The translations under genes and the position numbers were made by a program. Positions 12,522-22,230 of a stretch of DNA of 64,000 nucleotides are shown here, in pieces. Source of the DNA: Entoloma clypeatum (lineage: Eukaryota > Basidiomycota > Agaricomycetes > Agaricales > Entolomataceae); the NCBI GenBank assembly GCA_963565915.1, contig OY751489.1:1488001-1552000 (forward strand), written 5' to 3'. A model generated the notes under the pieces. That model was given only the letters and a program-made list of their open reading frames with translations, searched no databases and was not told where the DNA came from. Numbering within the stretch: the stretch's first letter is position 1; the number at the start of each line of letters is the position of its first letter.

Positions 12522-12979
12522 TAGCGTTATAGAAGGCAACCTTCACTTACATTACGGTCCAATGAATTTACTGACGGCGGAATGCGACCGCACCCTTTTT
12601 GTTTAATCTTGTACGATATTTGTAGTGGTCAATTTCTACTTTTATACTTCCCCCCAGTCGTCCTCGTCCCGCGACGAACATCCTGAAGCGCCTCGCGATC
12701 CCGGCGGACATCGTCAGGGATCCGAGGTCAGTGGAGAACATAGAATAGGGAAGCACACTCAAAAGGAAGCTATTTGTACACTGTACCCTCTGAGACAGTC
12801 ACGATGACGATATGGAGGTTATGCACGTTCAATGCTGAGTCTTTCAAAGTCGGTGATGAAGATATCGCAGCTCATGCAACCCACTCCAAGTCATTCATAA
12901 GGCTGGATGACATTCAAAAGTAAGTGGTAGAGAGCTCGTACTATGAGAAGACGGACGCCTGATTCACCAAAATCTGCCA
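12522..12979. other. Convergent 3' region
   Basis: About 460 nt between the 3' ends of the transporter gene (plus) and MIC12 (minus). Only fragments of open frame are present; no gene was recognised. Confidence 0.45.
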
Positions 12980-13487
12980 TTATCCTCGCGATGGCTCACT
13001 ATTCGGACCAGCCACTGCCTTATCCAGCCACTTGCTGCCGAAGGCACCGACACGTCTATCCCATTCCCCAAACCCCGCAAACAAGCACGCCACCTCTCGG
13101 TTCCATTTCTCCTTCAACAGCGACGTGAATGGACGTTGCGTGATCCGAGCAGCGGCGGGCGGCGGCGCCCGAATGAGGGCGGGAGTCTCGACGAGACGTA
13201 TGCTCAATGCGTTCAGACTGGGAGGGAGGAAAGAGATTAAAAGCTGCAACACGAAAGAGAGACCATGAACGAACTCTTTCCTGAGCGCTTCCGTTCTGGT
13301 TGAAAGGTGTGGTCAGTTTTTGTGTTCCAAAGATGGGGGGGAAACCGTGCGGGCGACCTTGTTGTTATCAGATTAGAAAATCCGTAGTAGACCTATGGCA
13401 GCATCAGAAATGAATGAGAAATTCAATCGAAATACGCACCCCTCCAGCGACCAATGCGCCCGACACTGGGCCAACGAAAAATGACAT
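12980..13487 (-). CDS. MIC12: MICOS complex subunit Mic12 (Aim5-like)
   Basis: A small inner mitochondrial membrane protein. Mic12/Aim5 belongs to the MICOS complex that shapes crista junctions. Four exons joined by three introns give about 113 residues. The product starts with a glycine-rich membrane segment (MSFFVGPVSGALVAGGVYYG), continues FSNLITTRTEALRKDLNALS, and ends in the conserved Trp-containing C-terminal region (RPFTSLLKEKWNREV, then WDRRVGAFGSKWL), matching the short length and layout of fungal Aim5/Mic12. The ATG at 13487 is favoured because the first exon encodes the expected membrane segment and ends at a good donor (GTGCGT). It is divergent from the DJ-1 gene, with only 74 nt between start codons. 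Identification is by pattern memory of fungal homologues, so the gene name is less certain than the gene itself. Confidence 0.78.
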
Positions 13488-13561
13488 GGGAGGACAGTTG
13501 GATCCGGCGAATGCCGAGAATAGCCAAAACACGATCTAATCTTATCTTCGCGAGTTACCAG
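13488..13561. promoter_or_regulatory. 74-nt divergent intergenic region (MIC12 / DJ-1)
   Basis: Start codons of MIC12 (minus) and the DJ-1 gene (plus) are 74 nt apart. The segment therefore contains both 5' UTRs and the core of a bidirectional promoter. No TATA box is evident. Confidence 0.55.
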
Positions 13562-14514
13562 ATGCCTTCCGCCCTGATCCTCCTCGCAGATGGTACTGAA
13601 GAGATGGAATTGTGCGTCTCTCCCCCATATCCTCTTTCTAATACCTTAGACACGCACGCGCCACATCAAGCACGATCACCTACGACACCCTCGTCCGCGC
13701 CGGCATATCCACCACTTCCGCCTTCGTCCACCCCCTCACATCTCCCTCCCACACCAGCACCAGCCCCCCGTTCGCTAAAGGATCACGCGGAATCAACATC
13801 ATGCCGGACAAGTACTTTGACGTCGCAGAGTCTGGACCCGTTCGTGTTTCTGGGGGTTACGCTTGCGATTGTGATGACATGATAACAGGACAAATACGAC
13901 CTACTCGTCATACCAGGCGGCGCGAAGGGTGCACATACGATGGCGAACGATAAGGATGTGCAAGAGCTGGTCCGCGAGTATCTGGACAAGGGAAAGTATG
14001 TCGGGATGATCTGTGCTGGTGAGAGTCCCAACTTGAACTTCACGTTGATCAAAATTTATATCGACTACATGGATGGTCTCAAAGGTTCTATAGCTGCGCT
14101 GACATCTGGACTGCCCAGACAACCGATAACTTCTCATCCGAGTGTGAAAACAGAGATCGATAGGCGTATGTCTGTTTCGTCATCATGCCCCCCGATTTCT
14201 AAAATGATCACGTTTGACCGACAAAAGATTTCGAATACAAGGAAGAACCCGTCGTGATCTCTGGAAAGTTGATAACAAGGCTAGCATCTTTCAAGCTCTC
14301 GCATTTGATAGGTTCGCTAACCCTGTGCCGCCTTGTAAGTCGTGGCCCTGGTGAGTCCACATTCACCATTTTTTCTCCATAAGGCGGCAAGTTGATCCTT
14401 CCACAAGGGACTGCGTTCCCTTTCGCATTGACTCTCGTCGAATTACTCTGTGGGCCCGAAACACGCGCAGAAGTCCGCAAACCAATGATATTCCCTCCTG
14501 AGACACCTTTCTGA
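13562..14514 (+). CDS. DJ-1/PfpI family protein (Park7-type)
   Basis: DJ-1 superfamily protein linked to oxidative stress defence and glyoxal/protein repair. It starts MPSALILLADGTEEME, with the conserved Glu of GTEEME. It continues with a family-typical ITYDTLVRAGI, DLLVIPGGAKGA, and the nucleophile elbow VGMICAGS with the reactive Cys, then SIAALTSGLPRQP, FEYKEEPVVISGKLIT, SRGPG and FPFALTLVELLCG. Splicing joins these blocks with GT...AG introns, except one near 14279-14338 where the best joint needs a GC donor (AAG|GC...TAAG). The last short exon ends at TGA 14512-14514. Predicted length is about 200 residues, as expected. Which paralogue (DJ-1 or YajL-like) cannot be decided here. Confidence 0.88.
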
Positions 14515-14635
14515 TGATTGGTCGCTTTCAACCGTATACTTCTACTGGTTGTATTTGTAGCCTTTGAAATCCTGTATACTTATATTGTCGACTACCGCAG
14601 TGACTGCTTATATCAAAATATCTCTCTCCTCCCAA

Positions 14636-16385
14636 CTAGGTTCGCACAACCAAAAACAGCTCTGGGATATCCGGACTCTCAAATGGCGCCAGCCGCGGAT
14701 GCACCGTGTATTCACCACCACCATCCTGGCCCACCTCGATCGTCCGAGAAACCTGCCATACCCTCGCATTGCACCCAAACTGCGTAAGCGATGAGCTGCA
14801 TCGGCGGATGACCGAGAGCGCCTCGTTCACGGAGATGACAGGCACGGCGGCGTCCGCGCCCGCGTGGGGTGTGAGGAGGTAGTTGATGTGAACCGTGCGC
14901 AGGGATCTCGCAAGGGCGAGGTAAGTGCTTAGGGTCTCCTGCAACACGAAAAAAAAAAAAAAAAAATCAAGCGAGATGTATATCCAGAAAGGGAAGAATG
15001 CGTACTAGAGAACCCGGCTCGACCACGACAAGGAATTGCTCAAGCCTCACGCACTTCTTGCAGATATCCTCGATGGCGCGCATACCCACCAACATCCCGT
15101 GGACAGACACGCACACCAGCCTCTGCCCGTGTGTCTCGACGAATCTAGACCAGAAAGAGTCTGTTGTAGTCGACGGAAGTGATGGCGGTGACGTGTCGGA
15201 TGGGCGGGACGAGAGGGTGGAGTAGATATGGAAGTTTTGCAGCGGGGAGGAGGAGAGAAGGGAGGAGACGTTGGAAAGGAAGGACTGGAGGGGCTGGGAT
15301 GGGTCGATCGTGAGGGTGATGGAGGTAAGCGAGGCGAGCGTGTTGGAGTGCAGCGTACGGTGGTTGAATTCTTCCATGTCCTGAGTAGAGGATATGATTT
15401 CTATTTTGATCATATAGAACTGGGATATATATATGCGCACAAATTTGGGAGAAACATCCTCGAGCCCCAGCCCTATGATGCCCGCTGTGTTGTGCGAAAG
15501 GATGGCCCCAATGCCGCGGTACGTCACCCTTGGGCAGCCGGTGATGTAGAGGTGGTTGAGGTTGGACAAGCATGGCGCGAAACTCTCCAGAAGGGCGTCT
15601 GTGATTATCGGGGAGGCCTGCACATTGGAATTTCAATCAGCATGGCAAGAAAACTCGGGGGGTATGATCATCAACGCACCATGCATATGATCGTCATATT
15701 CCTCAAGGTCCCTCCCGTCACCTCCAGCCATCCCTTTAACTGCTCCACCACCGGTCCGCTGGGCATGATCAGGCCCAGTTTTGTTAGAGAAGTAAACCCC
15801 ATGAGTACGCGCGGATCGTAGTTTTCATCACTTCGGCCGTTGATCTCTAGCTCTTGCAGTGCACCACAGGTTGCTATCTGCAGCACACGGAGGATGCTGG
15901 AGTTGAGAGAACCATCGCGCGTCCACGTACAAGCCCGCAGATTCGTGCAATTTTGAAGACCAGAGAGGACGACGTCCAGGGTGAATTCGGCGTTGCTCAG
16001 AAACGTTTTGGGAAAGTCACGGAGTTCTGCCAGAAGGGGAAGCTTGAGGTTGGACCTGAGGCTCAGGTTATGAGGATACGGACCCAGATGGTGAACAAGC
16101 CTTGCTAAATGCGAGCATTTGGAGAGAGTCGTGAACACTTGGATCACCTTGTAAATGGATGTCGATGAGCGCCAAAGACATGGAGCATCGTAACCCCTAT
16201 GAGTATACCCGAGTTTTCCCTTTCCGCTGCCAAGCGTAGATTGCTACTCGATCATAAAGGTTGGGAACTGCGAATTGGTGGAAGGTTTTGTTGACTAGGC
16301 AGGTAGCGGCTAGATGCTGTGGCCTAGAAAGATTAGAAACGATGACTGGCAGTAATTCCACTGGCAGATTCACGAATGAGGCCAT
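14636..16385 (-). CDS. F-box/LRR-like protein
   Basis: The N-terminus (FVNLPVELLPVIVSNLSR followed by LAATCLVNKTFHQFA and LYDRV) is a typical F-box region of the kind expanded in agaric fungi; F-box proteins recruit substrates to SCF ubiquitin ligases through Skp1. The rest consists of irregular leucine-rich segments (LQNCTNLRACTW, LQELEINGRSDEN, LTKLGLIMPSGP, LNHLYITGCPRVT) suitable for a solenoid substrate-binding domain. Several introns are inferred; one (about 14949-14999) contains an 18-nt homopolymer T run on the coding strand. The C-terminal exon ends ELFLVVRT. Substrate unknown. It is tail-to-tail with the DJ-1 gene. Confidence 0.72.
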
Positions 16386-16849
16386 GCCAGAAGTACCTGC
16401 TCATGTGACTCCTTCCTCCTCCTACGGCCAATGGACCTTTGCCTGTGCGGACATCAGTCAATTCGCTGGTTTCTGGATTGTTTGCTACCCTTTAACGCCA
16501 GGCGGACGTCTCTACACCGCGAAGCCTCGGACTGGTACTCCGCAAACCGGACATCTGCCTGGCGGGAGGTTAAGAAGGGCGCCCCCCCCAATTCACGGCA
16601 TCTACCCAATCCTGCACCCAAATTAGCCATCGCCAGAATTAAATAATCAAGAACTAGTCGCGCCCTGCCACTTTTCAGAACGAGGTCATCGAATGTGAAG
16701 CTCGGAGGGTGACAACTCAGCCTTTGTTGCCGACACATACGCACACCCCCTCTCTGATGTCAGAATCGGCCTGACCCTTCAACTTGGTTTAGATAGGCTG
16801 GCGAACCTTTACCAACTACGTTCTTCATAACTTCTCCAAAGACTATCCC

Positions 16850-17040
16850 GACGCGGGGATGACAATCATTGGCTGCCCTCCAACAAAGGTATTGAAATCG
16901 AGGCCAATCCAATCCATTATCTGATTGTGGAACTGGAAGGAAACAGCCCTCTGCCACCCTGGCATTATCTTCAGGGCGTCACTCATCTCACTATTTACAA
17001 CGTCGACTGTCCCGAAAACCCCCTTCAAAACATGTTCGGA
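16850..17040 (+). pseudogene. Fragment of an LRR/F-box-type gene
   Basis: One frame of about 60 codons reads like part of an agaric F-box/LRR protein (VELEGNSPLPPWHYLQ, then GVTHLTIYNVDCPENP). It is flanked by sequence with stops in all frames and no matching exons were found, so it is most likely a relic. It could instead be one exon of a divergent gene. Confidence 0.3.
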
Positions 17041-17369
17041 TTCACAGCGCTGCCACGACCATCAACCACGACCTCCTCCCTTGCCACGACCATGCACCCC
17101 ATCTGTCGTCCCGAATTCAGCCATACATGACACCACCGGCAGCACGAAGAGCAGCAACAACGCCTGCGAGAGTCCCCCAATTTGGAATGCAACACCAACA
17201 AACGGGGCAAAAGACCACCGAACGGGTGCCACGACTGGGCGTCAACGATCGTGGGATGGATGGCTTGAACGAGGAGTCCGTTCGCGAGGGATGCACGATC
17301 GTGGGTCAACGATCGCGGCACATCGGCGCTGGGGGTTTGGGAGGGGCACTACGGGGCTGATAGGTGTTG

Positions 17370-17470
17370 TTAACGGCGCGGAAAAGTCGAAAATGAAGGA
17401 AGTCTGAATGAGGCAAAGCATGTACATTCAATGCCCTTTGGTACAATCTGTCCGTCATAGACATGTAATG
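17370..17470 (-). pseudogene. Relic of an NTA1-like gene
   Basis: On the minus strand a stretch matches the exon of the amidase gene at about 2400-2460 closely (shared TTTGCCTCATTCA, then ACTTCCTT, then a TCGACTT block). A second shared block GACGGACAG lies where the preceding exon would be. The frame is not maintained, so it looks like a decayed duplicate, possibly without the intron. The match is short and was seen only by eye. Confidence 0.35.
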
Positions 17471-17489
17471 ACCGTCGTTCGCTGTCTTG

Positions 17490-18750
17490 CTATGACTTGC
17501 TACGGGCAGCAATCCGCCTGCCTCTACCAAGCCGCTTGGCTCCACCTCTTCCTCCACCACTGCCACCCCTTCCACCCCGTCCGCCTCGGGTACCACCTCT
17601 CGAGCCCAAATCGTCAGTCGAGTCCCGAGTATTTTGTTTTGAGCGTCTATTCGCACCCCCAAATCCATACTTGGAATCTCGGGCTTTGCGAGTTGTTCCA
17701 CGACCTCTTCCTGTTGGTCCTGCACCACGCCCACGTTTCGTCGGGCGGTCTGCAATGGCATCCTCAACTGCGATGTCGAATTCATCGTCGCCTTGGGGTT
17801 TGTCGAGAACATCTCCTCGTTCTACAAATATTCATGGTGTTGTAAGCTACATGGGAAAAAAAGCAAGTGAAAAAAAAAAGGACATACTCCGCTTTAGCCC
17901 TTTCAGTCGCTCAACCATCTCTTTCTTCGATTTTTCCCGTTCCTTGAGCTTCTCTACTTGGACTTGCTTGCCAAACTTCTTGCCTTCGCGTTCTTTCCGT
18001 TTGTCCTCACTTTTCTTTATGGAAGCAGATTCATCGAGTATGCGTTGACGTATCCGCTCCATATGCGCGTCCGTCTTCACCATCTCTGCAAAGTAATCGG
18101 AGGGGCGGGTGAAGGGAAAATTGTGTTTTGCAGCCAGGGCACGCGCAGCATTTGCACCATGCAAAGCCTGCTTGTAACTAGTTAAATCAAGCGTAAGAAC
18201 AGCGCGCTCCGGAAGCCACTAACAAAACACGTACAATGCCAGTTCACGGTTGAGATCGTCGTCCACGCCGACGTCTATTTGTTCGGGATAGGACAGCACC
18301 AATGTTTCTGTCCACGGCAATAACGGATCCAGTCGTATACTTTCCCGGATTCTGTCCAAAGCGACCTACAAAACGCATTCAAGTTCCATAATCCTGCGTG
18401 CAGTACGACAACAATACCTTGTTGTCAATTTCGAGCTTTTGTCGAGGAATAGCGTCCTCGTCCACGGAGTCCAGGTCGTCGAGAGCAACTTCCCCAGCTC
18501 CAGCCTCTGCGCCCAGCTCTTCTTCGTCATCCCATTCCGCCTCCCTGTCCGATTGTTCAACTTGTTCAGAATCCCCATCCTCTTCCTCCCCTTCGCATTC
18601 TTCGTCTTCTTCCCCTGATGACTCCCTGCCTAAGGCGAGATTCAGCTGAACTTGCTTAAACTCGTCCAAACCGTGCTTCTCCGGTTTCGTAGATTTTGGC
18701 TGGGATACATTTTTTCTGGAACCCTTGGACGGCTTAACTGTGGATCGCAT
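17490..18750 (-). CDS. EBP2: rRNA-processing protein Ebp2
   Basis: Ebp2 is a nucleolar factor needed for 27S pre-rRNA processing and 60S ribosome assembly. The N-terminal third is acidic (long Glu/Asp runs from 18400 to 18640). The middle holds the signature FTRPSDYFAEMVKTDAHM, followed by RIRQRILDE and the basic coiled segment KKFGKQVQVEKLKEREKSKK. The C-terminal exon reads GDDEFDIAVEDA, then RDSKYGFGG, and ends in an RGG-like Gly/Arg-rich tail before TAG at 17490-17492. About four introns are inferred. The region also has a long open frame on the opposite strand, which is a shadow of this Gly/Arg-rich tail. Length of about 345 residues fits the family. Confidence 0.88.
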
Positions 18751-18892
18751 CGAAGGCGTGAAAAAGAAAGCGGAGGAAGACTTTGTATACTAACACGAGC
18801 AAATACGGATTGACGGCTACTCCACTGAAATGCCAAAGTAATAATTGCATCCACGAAAATCTACAATATCCCAAGTATCACAAAAAAAAAAT

Positions 18893-21800
18893 TTACAGGC
18901 GCTTCACATCTCGGGCCACAAGTCCATCCACCATTGGGCGTGTAATACGTACTTCCGGGGTTGTCGTCCGAGTCTGAACGCTTGGCTTCCCTCTGATCAT
19001 CTCCAATTCCTCCATCAGAGTCTGGTGTCGATAAGCCAAACGGATGTTCGGGACATTCGTCTAAATTTCCCCGACTCCTTCATGAGCGGGTGCATGAGGA
19101 ACAAGTGATCGGGACCTGACCTTGTTGATATCATTTCCAGCTGAGCCTGGCAGGTACCACTGGTATCCCAACCAGTGTCGTTTGATTTCCATCTCGAATC
19201 CACTCTGTATGACAGAATTTCTCGCGAGTTCTGCCAAAGAGCTTTGCGGGAATTTGTATATCTGTAAAAAATAATAAAAAAAGAGATCAGCCCCCAAAGT
19301 TCAGATCTGATTTGCATAAACTCAACGTGAGCTGCGACACTGTACTCTTCCAACAACGGCTCCTAGATTGTGACATTTTTAGTGTCGCTCAAGTGGTGCA
19401 AAATCGAGTCCTTGGCATTGATTACCTTGGTAAAATGGAACTGTAATGGGTCGTCCGTGCTCAGACTAACGTTGAGCCCAACCTTGAAGAAGTCCGGTAA
19501 CGGATTTCTTTCGTATGTCAAGAACAGCGCATTATTGCTAAGTGGACTCATCGCAAGACCGATCTGCTTCAAGTAGAATAGATATTGCAGCGCGGGAACC
19601 TTGCGCAACAAAATTCCATGAGAGATTGAATGAGCCGTCAAGAATCCCGATGCAAGATGATCCGTGTCACCAGCTTCGCCGCCGTGAGGGCGGAACACGA
19701 ACGTGTCTGTGCCATTAACAAGTGAGTTTCACAGATCTTCCAGGGAATCTCAGGCTTACTGAAGCCGCGCAGACGGCGCCAATGATTCAAGCTTGCCATA
19801 TTGACGAACATGTAATACACCCTATTTGTCAAAAATTAACCTAAAGGTCCATCATGAAGCATCGGAGATTTACCAGTAAGAATAAGGCGGGGATTGGTTG
19901 GTATCCCAAAGCCTAGGGTAGGGATACTTCTTGTAGATACGGCGTTCAACTTTGGATTCATCATCGACTGAATCGAAGCCAATGACGCGCTGCAAAAAGA
20001 CGTGCAATTCTGGATGACTAGTTGGATCTTTGGTGACTTCAAACAGCGGGCGGAAGATGTCTTAAGGCAATCCATTTAGATCGACATTGTTTATGAAATG
20101 CAAGGCAACTCACTGGCGACTATGTCCTCAAAGGTATTGACTGACCCGTTTGCCTTATATACTTCATATAACCGCGGAACCTGGATGAGCCATCGAACGT
20201 TATGCGAATAGAGTTTGTTGTTGATAATCCATCTCGCAAGCTTGTCCCATTCATCTGCAGATCGACCATATATGCTGATCCGCCATTCACAATTCTGGTC
20301 AAGATATGAGCATAGTCCTGCCAGATCGGTATACTTGCCCTACCTGATATTTGCTCTGTTCCAGGTCCGTCATCACCTCTATCAACAATAATTCAATGGG
20401 ATGCAAAGGTAACATCAGAGGAGGCGTACCACGCGTCAACTCGGCAAGATAGCGGCCTTGAATGTAATTATCGGTCTTCAAGAAGATTTCTCGCAATCTG
20501 GATTCGCCGATTGGATTGTATTTCAAGTTGAATTTGTCAAACCGATGGAAAGAATCGTGGTGGGCATGCATGTCTAATGTATCGATGGAAAGGTCGTATG
20601 CTGTGAGCTTAAGAGACTGGAAGACCTGTTCCAGTGTCAGCGCAGCACCATCGCGAAAAATGACAACGTCCTAATGGACTTTTGAGCTTCATTGAAAAGT
20701 ACGGTCGTGTGTTGAGACTTACATGAGGAGTGCGCTTCATTTTCGACTTGATGAAACGAAGCAAATGCTTCTGGTTCATACTCCCAGAGTGATGGACATG
20801 GGTATCAACTTTGCGGAGATTATAGAAATCTCTGGAGATACCATGAGGATCCAAATATTGAGATTATAGGTAGACACCACCTATGAGGAACGCTCTCGAT
20901 GCATGGCATCAGCCACCATCAAGCAGTTATCACGATCAAAGCAAAGCTGACCTTCATATCTGCCACCTCTTGATTCTCATTCAATAACGTATACATCTCG
21001 AACTTGCTCGCCAAGAACTTGAGCCTCCGGAATGCGAAACTCTTCGTCGGGCCGTTTGCAATGGTACTCAGGACAAAATCAAGATCCACGAAATACTCTC
21101 GGACGTCAGGAACGTCGAAGACAGGTTGTTTCTCCACACCCTCGGGCACTAAAAAGAGAGAAAAGAGAGGAAGGAAAGAAATTCAGGAACATCATCCAAA
21201 GAACAAGCAAAACATCCGTCACCTGGTGCATCATCATAAACCTGATAGACCCCCTTAGCATCCAACTCAAAAGTCCACGGGTGCGCCCCGGGAATATGAC
21301 ACTTCTCAAACTGAAAATCACACCGCTTGATCCCATCCGCGCTGCTCACGACCCCGTCCTTGTCCGTCCAATGCCAATGCGGCGGTGGCGGAGGCGGGTA
21401 TATCTTCCACGGCTCAAACTCTCCCGTTGTGAGATTACCCGGGTCCCCAGGCTGCGCAGGGCGCCCGTCGTGGTCTATGGGGTTGTCGCCCAATCGTTGG
21501 AGCGATTTGGCCATGTACTTGTCGCGGAGATCGAGGCATTTTTGCAGGGCCTGAAGGATGCCTTCCCATTCCAAGTTCGAGGCAGGTTCTACTAGATAAA
21601 GTGAGAGGCCATGAGAGTTTCCTAGCTATACCCAAATGAGAGGCGTACCGGGCGGATGCGTTTCAGCCTCCAACACCGCAGGGTACTCCGCTTCGAGCGC
21701 AGAGCTGGACAGCCGTATCTTTTCTTCAGAGCCAAGGGGTTGAAGCGGGGTCATCTTGAGTCCAGCTCGAAAGGATGCGCTGCCTGTGTCCGATGGTACA

Positions 21801-22059
21801 TCTGAGCCTCTTCTTTGAGCGAGCACCTTCTCCTCGATCTATAGCAGCGCTCAGAAGGTGTCGATTACGATGAACAGCAGCTCGCCGATAAGAGAGTAAA
21901 AAAGCGCGAAGGGGCCTTGTCATCGGGCAAAATCCGACATACATGTTGGAGACTTTTCTCTTCGGTGTACCCAAAGTAACCATCCCTTGCTTCAGGGATG
22001 AGAAGACCAGAAGAATCGGGGGGACTTAAAGAGTGTTCTTCTGCCTGGTTGGAGGCCAT
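18893..22059 (-). CDS. AMD1: AMP deaminase
   Basis: AMP deaminase converts AMP to IMP and ammonia in the purine nucleotide cycle in the cytosol. The product has a variable N-terminus ([12 protein letters not shown]), a conserved pre-catalytic region ([28 protein letters not shown]), the zinc HxH motif in [32 protein letters not shown], the RPHGGEAG motif, HSISHGILL, and the signature [13 protein letters not shown] with two Asp. The end has [11 protein letters not shown], then [15 protein letters not shown], and a short tail ending at TAA 18893-18895. At least ten short introns are inferred. Length of about 850 residues agrees with the family. It is head-to-tail with EBP2 (143 nt gap). Confidence 0.93.
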
Positions 22060-22230
22060 ACTTGGTGGATAGTAGAGGACCGAAATGCTTGGGAAAGGAA
22101 GGGGTTGATCAATGATTGATCCAGTGCCTGATTTGTCTGCATAAGTACCCAGAGTCTGCTGTAACATTTGCAAGAGTAATATACAAATTATACAAGAGAA
22201 ATAAAGAACTGAATATATTATACACACACA

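Larger units (their letters stand above)
16386..17489. other. Gene-poor stretch with gene debris
   Basis: 1.1 kb between the F-box gene start and the EBP2 stop codon. It contains short coding-like fragments (listed separately) but no intact gene. Repeated short motifs such as ACGATCG occur around 17245-17320. Confidence 0.4.

Noticed and set aside
14949..14966. A18 run taken as a retroposon poly-A tail
   Set aside because: It lies inside an intron of the F-box gene as a poly-T tract on the coding strand, with normal splice sites around it.
15228..15821. 197-codon frame on the plus strand
   Set aside because: Antisense to the F-box/LRR gene; crosses its introns.
17497..18048. 183-codon Pro/Arg-rich frame on the plus strand
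   Set aside because: Antisense of the Gly/Arg-rich C-terminus of EBP2.
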